Origin: Candidatus Omnitrophota bacterium
Lineage (GTDB): Bacteria; Omnitrophota; Koll11; JAHIPI01
Direction of reading: 5' to 3'
Length of the DNA: 10,639 nt
Assembly (NCBI GenBank): GCA_028718265.1
Contig: JAQUMG010000049.1
Span: forward strand, 1 to 10,639
Numbering within the stretch: the stretch's first letter is position 1; the number at the start of each line of letters is the position of its first letter. The position numbers were made by a program, and so were the translations under genes. Under the pieces are notes generated by a model, which did no database searches, was not told where the DNA came from, and was given only the letters and a program-made list of their open reading frames with translations. Below, one piece after another: positions 6,715-10,639 of the stretch.

Positions 6715-7956
6715 CTACACCTTATATAAAGGAAATGCCTTCAGCATTTCTTTCACTTCTTTTCTCACGTCCGCTATAACCTTCTCGTCGGAAGCATTCA
6801 TAAGTACTCTGTCTATGAACCCGGCCATTTTCTTCATTTCCTTCTCTTTCATGCCGCGGGTAGTTACCGACGGTGTACCGAGTCTTATGCCGCTTGTAAC
6901 GGTCGGTTTCTGAGTATCAAACGGTATGAGATTTTTGTTAACCGTTATGGCGGCCTTATCCAGCACTGCTGTCGCATCTTTGCCCGTTATGCTTTTGCTC
7001 GTGAGGTCCACAAGCATAAGGTGCGTATCTGTGCCGCCGGATACGATCCTGTAATTCATCCCTTGCAGGGCCTCGGCAAGCGCCTTCGCGTTTTTCAGTA
7101 TCTGTCCCTGATAATCTTTGAATGAAGGCGTAAGTGCCTGTTTAAACGCAACCGCTTTTGCCGCTATCACGTGCATAAGCGGGCCGCCCTGAAGCCCGGG
7201 AAAGACCGCCATGTCGATTCCTTTTGCAAATTCTTTCCGGCACATTATAAATCCGCTTCGCGGGCCGCGTAAAGTTTTATGGGTAGTTGACGTCACAAAT
7301 TCCGCGATAGGTACAGGAGTAGGATGTAAGCCCGTTGCGACTAAACCGGCGATATGCGCTATATCCACCATAAAAATCGCACCTGTCTCGTCGCATATTT
7401 CCCTGAATTTATTGAAATCTATCGTCCGGGGATAAGCAGATGCGCCCGCTAATATCAATTTTGGTTTATGCTCTTTCGCTTTTTGCCTTATCTCGTCATA
7501 ATCAAGCGTCTCTGTCTTCCTGCTAACGCCGTACGGCACAACATTGAAATATTTTCCTGAAAAATTATGCTTGTGGCCGTGGCTAAGATGTCCGCCGCAG
7601 GCGAGGTCCATCGCAAGAATAGTATCTCCGAGATTCAGGACGGAAAAATATACGGCCATATTGGCTGTTGTGCCTGAATGCGGCTGGACATTTACGTGTT
7701 CGGCGCCGAAAAGTTTTTTCGCTCTTTCTATTGCCAGTTTTTCGACAACATCGACATATTCACAACCGCCGTACCAGCGCGCGTCAGGGTACCCTTCGGC
7801 GTACTTATTGGTCATTGTAGAACCCTGCGCTTCCATGACACTGACGTCTACAAAATTCTCACTGGCTATTAGTTCGATATTCCCGTTCTGCCGTTTCGTT
7901 TCATTTATTATTGCTTCATAAACTTCCGGGTCTTGTTTCTTAAGTTCTTCAAACAT
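6715..7956 (-). CDS. glyA: serine hydroxymethyltransferase
   Basis: PLP enzyme that converts serine and THF to glycine and 5,10-methylene-THF, the main one-carbon entry point. It is full length at 413 aa. Conserved blocks: [19 protein letters not shown] (28-46), [20 protein letters not shown] (50-69), [18 protein letters not shown] with Asp198 and His201 over the PLP ring, and [12 protein letters not shown], with Lys227 as the Schiff-base lysine. The start at 7956 has AGGAGG (7967-7972) 10 nt upstream, overlapping the rpiB stop codon. It sits 14 nt after rpiB and 2 nt before dCMP deaminase. Its products feed PurD (glycine), purine formylation and dTMP synthesis, so its place between purine genes and dCMP deaminase makes metabolic sense. 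Confidence 0.98.
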   Translation of the reverse strand: MFEELKKQDPEVYEAIINETKRQNGNIELIASENFVDVSVMEAQGSTMTNKYAEGYPDARWYGGCEYVDVVEKLAIERAKKLFGAEHVNVQPHSGTTANMAVYFSVLNLGDTILAMDLACGGHLSHGHKHNFSGKYFNVVPYGVSRKTETLDYDEIRQKAKEHKPKLILAGASAYPRTIDFNKFREICDETGAIFMVDIAHIAGLVATGLHPTPVPIAEFVTSTTHKTLRGPRSGFIMCRKEFAKGIDMAVFPGLQGGPLMHVIAAKAVAFKQALTPSFKDYQGQILKNAKALAEALQGMNYRIVSGGTDTHLMLVDLTSKSITGKDATAVLDKAAITVNKNLIPFDTQKPTVTSGIRLGTPSVTTRGMKEKEMKKMAGFIDRVLMNASDEKVIADVRKEVKEMLKAFPLYKV

Positions 7957-7970
7957 CGATATGCGCCCTC

Positions 7971-8447
7971 CTAGCCGCGCTTAATCATCTTTTTTTCTAT
8001 AGCTCTGATCTGGTCTAATCTTTTTTTGTGGCGCCCGCCTTCAAAATCCGTCGAAAGCCATACTTCCAGGATTCTCTTGGCCCTGGTTATATTCATCGAC
8101 TTGCCCGAAAATATGGCAATGTTCGCGTCGTTATGCTCTCTGCTTAAACGGGCACTCTCTTCTTCGCTCAATAGTACCGCCCTTATCCCGTGGACCTTAT
8201 TTGCTACTATGCACATGCCAAGGCCGCTTTTACATATTAATACGCCTCTGTCGAATTTACCCGAAGCGACGCCGGAGGCTACCTTGTAACCTATCTTGGG
8301 ATAATCGCACCTCTCCGGGGCAAAAGTGCCGAAATCCTTCACGTGGTAGTGCCATGCCTTAAGAAAATTTATTACATCTTTCTTTAAATCAAACCCGCCA
8401 TGATCGGAGCCGACCGCTATTTTTATCTTCTTAATCTTTTTTTCCAT
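7971..8447 (-). CDS. rpiB: ribose-5-phosphate isomerase B
   Basis: RpiB/LacAB-type sugar-phosphate isomerase, 158 aa, interconverting ribulose-5-P and ribose-5-P, the precursor of PRPP used by both PurD's pathway and HisG. It begins with [15 protein letters not shown] (10-24; Asp15 and His16 bind substrate) and has [10 protein letters not shown], the loop [23 protein letters not shown] and HNDAN (His105). Cys72 stands in the catalytic base position. The usual loop CGTGIG reads CKSGLG here: Lys73 for Gly and Ser74 for Thr. The C-terminal end is also slightly extended and basic. The ATG at 8447 lies inside the end of the upstream phosphatase gene (17-nt overlap) but has its own GAGGA site 5 nt away. 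Activity on ribose-5-P is likely; a relative acting on another sugar phosphate (allose- or galactose-6-P type) cannot be excluded. Confidence 0.92.
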   Translation of the reverse strand: MEKKIKKIKIAVGSDHGGFDLKKDVINFLKAWHYHVKDFGTFAPERCDYPKIGYKVASGVASGKFDRGVLICKSGLGMCIVANKVHGIRAVLLSEEESARLSREHNDANIAIFSGKSMNITRAKRILEVWLSTDFEGGRHKKRLDQIRAIEKKMIKRG

Positions 8448-8907
8448 CGATTTCCTCTATAATTTTTTCTATGGCTTCTTTTATGACTGCGAACGTCTTT
8501 TTATAAAAATCTATATTTTTGCCTATCGGGTCCGCTATGTCAGAGTTGTCGGAAACGTCGGGATGCCCTATTTTTTTAAAATCCTTCAAAAGATATGTCT
8601 TCTTCGCCGTCTGCGGATCTCTGGACAATAAATACCGCCGCTGGACGTCTTCCATCACGAATATCAGATCCGCCTCGCGTATCGCCACATCCGTAATCTT
8701 TTTTGCTGCGTGACTTGAAATATCTACGCCTTCTGCCTTAAGAACCTGCTGGGCTTCTTTAGTCGCCTTCATGCCCGGAAACGGTGCTATGCCGGCGGAA
8801 GCGACCGTTATGCCTTCTTTTCCCAAATCCTTAAGTCTCTTCTCCAGATACGCCGCAGCCATGACGCTCCGGCAGCTATTACCCGTACATACAAAAAGAA
8901 TTTTCAA
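8431..8907 (-). CDS. low-molecular-weight protein phosphatase, YwlE-like (possible protein arginine phosphatase)
   Basis: Cytoplasmic phosphatase of 158 aa with the LMW-PTP fold. The P-loop is at the very start, MKILFVC7TGNSC12R13S, with Cys7 as nucleophile and Arg13 binding phosphate; the general-acid Asp is D126 in DIADPIG. At position 11, which separates arginine phosphatases (Thr in B. subtilis YwlE) from tyrosine phosphatases (Ile), this protein has Ser. That, plus neighbours tsaC, rpiB and glyA as in Bacillus, favours the YwlE group, but no McsB-like arginine kinase is in the window. Val15 replaces the common Pro after CRS. The start codon is TTG (8905-8907), overlapping the tsaC stop as TTGA; a GGAG lies about 11 nt upstream. 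Translating from TTG places the P-loop exactly where the family has it, so this start is well supported. Confidence 0.9.
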   Translation of the reverse strand: MKILFVCTGNSCRSVMAAAYLEKRLKDLGKEGITVASAGIAPFPGMKATKEAQQVLKAEGVDISSHAAKKITDVAIREADLIFVMEDVQRRYLLSRDPQTAKKTYLLKDFKKIGHPDVSDNSDIADPIGKNIDFYKKTFAVIKEAIEKIIEEIDGKKD

Positions 8908-9530
8908 CTTGTCAGCGCTCCTGCTATTTCTTTTTCGCTTACCGCGCCTGTTCTTATAATTTTATACGGAGAGATCGTCAGATCGATAACCGTAGATTCT
9001 ACCCCTATATCGGTCTTTCCGCCGTCCAGTATCGCCTCTATTTTCTCATCCAGATCAAAGAGCACTTCCTCCGCCGTAGTAGGAGGCTTATTACCCGAAA
9101 TGTTGGCGCTGGGAGCTACTATCGGTGTCCCGCAGGCTGAGATAAAGTCAAGCGCCGCTTTGTTCGCCGGCATACGGATACCGATTTTTGCGCCCGTTTT
9201 CGTATTAAGAATCAGGGTGAGCGGACCCGGCCAGAATTTCTTTATCAGCTGTTCTGCCGGCCCGGATATCCTGCACGCAAGTTTATCCAGCATTTTCAGA
9301 TCGGCTATATGCACGGTAAAAGGTTTGTTTCTGGGCCTGTTTTTCACTTCGTAAAGCCTTTCAACGGCATATTTGTTCAGATAATCCGCCCCCAACCCGT
9401 ACACTGTTTCCGTAGGGAAAGCTACAAGCCCGCCTTCTTTGATAATCTGTGCGGCTCTTTTTACCGCTGTCTTATCGGGCTTCTGCGGATCAATTTTAAT
9501 TAATTCGGTTTTTATCATTAAATCGAGCAT
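8904..9530 (-). CDS. tsaC: L-threonylcarbamoyladenylate synthase, short TsaC type
   Basis: Makes threonylcarbamoyl-AMP from threonine, bicarbonate and ATP, the donor for the t6A base at position 37 of ANN-decoding tRNAs. It has 208 aa, the single YrdC-domain length, lacking the extra C-terminal Sua5 domain. Motifs: GGLVAFPTETVYGLGAD (33-49), KNRPRNKPFTVHI (63-75, the basic K-x-R and KP nucleotide-binding segment), FWPGPLTLIL, IGIRMPAN, APSANISG, and GVESTVIDL near the end. The chosen ATG at 9530 overlaps the purE stop (TAATG); a second in-frame ATG at 9518 is possible, and neither has a good ribosome site, so translation is probably coupled to purE. TsaB, TsaD and TsaE are not in the window. 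Confidence 0.95.
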   Translation of the reverse strand: MLDLMIKTELIKIDPQKPDKTAVKRAAQIIKEGGLVAFPTETVYGLGADYLNKYAVERLYEVKNRPRNKPFTVHIADLKMLDKLACRISGPAEQLIKKFWPGPLTLILNTKTGAKIGIRMPANKAALDFISACGTPIVAPSANISGNKPPTTAEEVLFDLDEKIEAILDGGKTDIGVESTVIDLTISPYKIIRTGAVSEKEIAGALTS

Positions 9531-10033
9531 TATTTTTGTTTTTTGGCAAGCGCCCTGTCTTTTTTTCTGACTTCTTCCTGCAATTTTTTCTTAAAAGTTG
9601 ACAGTTTCTTCTTAATGGCCGTGTTGGTCGTGGCAAGTATCTCGGCTGCGAAAACCGCCGCATTTTTTGCGCCCGCTTCGCCGATGCTCATTGTACCTAC
9701 CGGTATACCTCCCGGCATCTGAACGATAGACAAAAGCGAATCTATGCCTTTAAGGTCTGCGGTTCTTATGGGAACACCTATGACCGGCAATGTGGTATTG
9801 CTTGCTATTACGCCGGCGAGATGAGCGGCACCGCCCGCTCCCGCGATTATTACTTTTATCCCTCTTCCGGCTGCGCTTTTCGCGTATTTTGCCGTGTCTT
9901 CGGGCGAACGGTGGGCGGAAAGGACCCTCGTCTCAAACGGTATACCGAATCCTTTTAATATATCCGCGGCATAGTTCATCGTCGCAAGATCAGAGGTGCT
10001 TCCCATTACTATCGAAATCTCTATTTTCTTCAT
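9530..10033 (-). CDS. purE: 5-(carboxyamino)imidazole ribonucleotide mutase, class I PurE
   Basis: Cytoplasmic purine biosynthesis enzyme converting N5-CAIR to CAIR, 167 aa. Motifs: VMGSTSDL (9-16), LSAHRSPEDT with His41, AGAGGAAHLAGVIAS (64-78) and IVQMPGGIPVGTMSIGEAGAKNAAVFAAEIL. The SAHR and GAGGAAHLAG pattern is that of class I bacterial mutase, which works with PurK. PurK is not seen here. The last 30 residues are a lysine-rich tail (KKKLQEEVRKKDRALAKKQK type) longer than needed for the fold. The ATG at 10033 overlaps the purD stop (ATGA), with GAGG about 8 nt upstream. Confidence 0.97.
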   Translation of the reverse strand: MKKIEISIVMGSTSDLATMNYAADILKGFGIPFETRVLSAHRSPEDTAKYAKSAAGRGIKVIIAGAGGAAHLAGVIASNTTLPVIGVPIRTADLKGIDSLLSIVQMPGGIPVGTMSIGEAGAKNAAVFAAEILATTNTAIKKKLSTFKKKLQEEVRKKDRALAKKQK

Positions 10034-10639
10034 GTCAACCTCGCATTAAGTGAATATTTAAGTGCTTTGCGTCCTATATCGCGCCTGAAATGCATATTTT
10101 CAAATTTTATTCCGGAGACCGCTTTATAAGTGTTACTTATCGCCGATTCCATATCGTCACCCAGCCCTGTCACGCCTAACACTCTGCCGCCGCTGGTGAC
10201 GTATTTATCCGCTATCCGCTTTGTGCCCGCATGAAAGACAATAGCATCCTTCAGTTTTTCCGTTTCATCAAGACCTGTTATTTCTTTTCCTTTTTCATAA
10301 TTACCGGGGTAACCGCCCGACGCCATGACGACGCAGACTGCGCTCTTCTCGTACCATACCGGTTTAATTTTTTTGAGATCTCCGTCTATCGAGCGTTCCA
10401 TCAATTCTACCAGGTCGCTTTTAAGGCGCGGCAATATCGCCTGAGTCTCTGGGTCTCCGAGTCTTACGTTAAATTCCAGTACTTTCGGGCCGTTTTCGGT
10501 CACCATTATACCGGCGTACAGTATCCCCTTATACGGAATACCGTCTTCGGCGAGGCCCTTTATCATCGGCATTAAGACCTCATTCATTATCTTATGCTCA
10601 AGCTCGCGGACTCCTAAATGTGCGGGCGAATGTGCACCC
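10030..10639 (-). CDS. purD: phosphoribosylamine-glycine ligase PurD (partial, N-terminus off the right edge)
   Basis: Second step of de novo purine synthesis: joins glycine to phosphoribosylamine with ATP. Only the C-terminal part is inside; the frame is open to the edge and reads GAHSPAHLGVRELEHKIM before an internal ATG at 10587 that is not the real start. The ATP-grasp part shows GILYAGIMVTENGPKVLEFNVRLGDPETQ, the metal-binding E-F-N and G-DPETQ motif. The small C-terminal domain shows VMASGGYPGNYEKG, VFHAGTKR, SGGRVLGVTGLG and a final FRRDIGRKAL. The segment usually reading GAYSPAP has His in place of the Tyr and of the second Pro. About 203 of roughly 420 residues are present. It is the first gene seen of the operon; the promoter must lie further right. 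Confidence 0.96.
   Translation of the reverse strand, partial: GAHSPAHLGVRELEHKIMNEVLMPMIKGLAEDGIPYKGILYAGIMVTENGPKVLEFNVRLGDPETQAILPRLKSDLVELMERSIDGDLKKIKPVWYEKSAVCVVMASGGYPGNYEKGKEITGLDETEKLKDAIVFHAGTKRIADKYVTSGGRVLGVTGLGDDMESAISNTYKAVSGIKFENMHFRRDIGRKALKYSLNARLT

Overview
The window is a dense, ordinary-looking bacterial chromosome segment of moderate GC with no rRNA, tRNA, CRISPR or transposase gene. The mix of genes suggests a candidate-phylum bacterium of the Omnitrophota or wider PVC neighbourhood: a Planctomycetes-style pseudopilin ending in a VDGHV motif, a DUF1189-like membrane protein, a membrane-anchored PpiD/SurA-like foldase and a long-form HisG. This placement is an inference from gene content, not from a marker phylogeny.

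Left part (1-2130, minus strand): hisG runs off the left edge and has its own strong sigma-70-type promoter, whose -10 and start region lie in a perfect 9-bp inverted repeat. Upstream of it are a pseudopilin gene and a class II aldolase gene. The aldolase is transcribed away from ppiD by a back-to-back promoter pair at 2157-2225. Middle (2268-4127, plus strand): ppiD, an inner-membrane-anchored parvulin-type folding factor, is the only plus-strand gene. It converges with the next operon, leaving only 4 bp between stop codons.

Right part (4132-10639, minus strand): one tightly packed run in the order purD (5' end outside the window), purE, tsaC, a ywlE-like phosphatase, rpiB, glyA, dCMP deaminase, nrdR, amrS and a DUF1189-like gene. 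Most junctions overlap by 1-17 nt or are separated by 14 nt or less, so this looks like one transcription unit whose promoter lies beyond the right edge. The theme is nucleotide and one-carbon supply: PurD and PurE make purines, RpiB feeds PRPP through ribose-5-phosphate, GlyA makes glycine and methylene-THF (used by PurD and by thymidylate synthesis), dCMP deaminase makes dUMP, and NrdR controls ribonucleotide reductase. TsaC makes the threonylcarbamoyl donor for t6A tRNA modification. The block tsaC-ywlE-rpiB-glyA matches the order I recall from Bacillus subtilis (ywlC, ywlE, ywlF, glyA).

I saw no clearly new system. The points most worth a second look are the apparent C-terminal truncation of AmrS at a short GC-rich near-palindrome, the operator-like repeat on the hisG promoter, and the Ser in the specificity position of the YwlE-like phosphatase.
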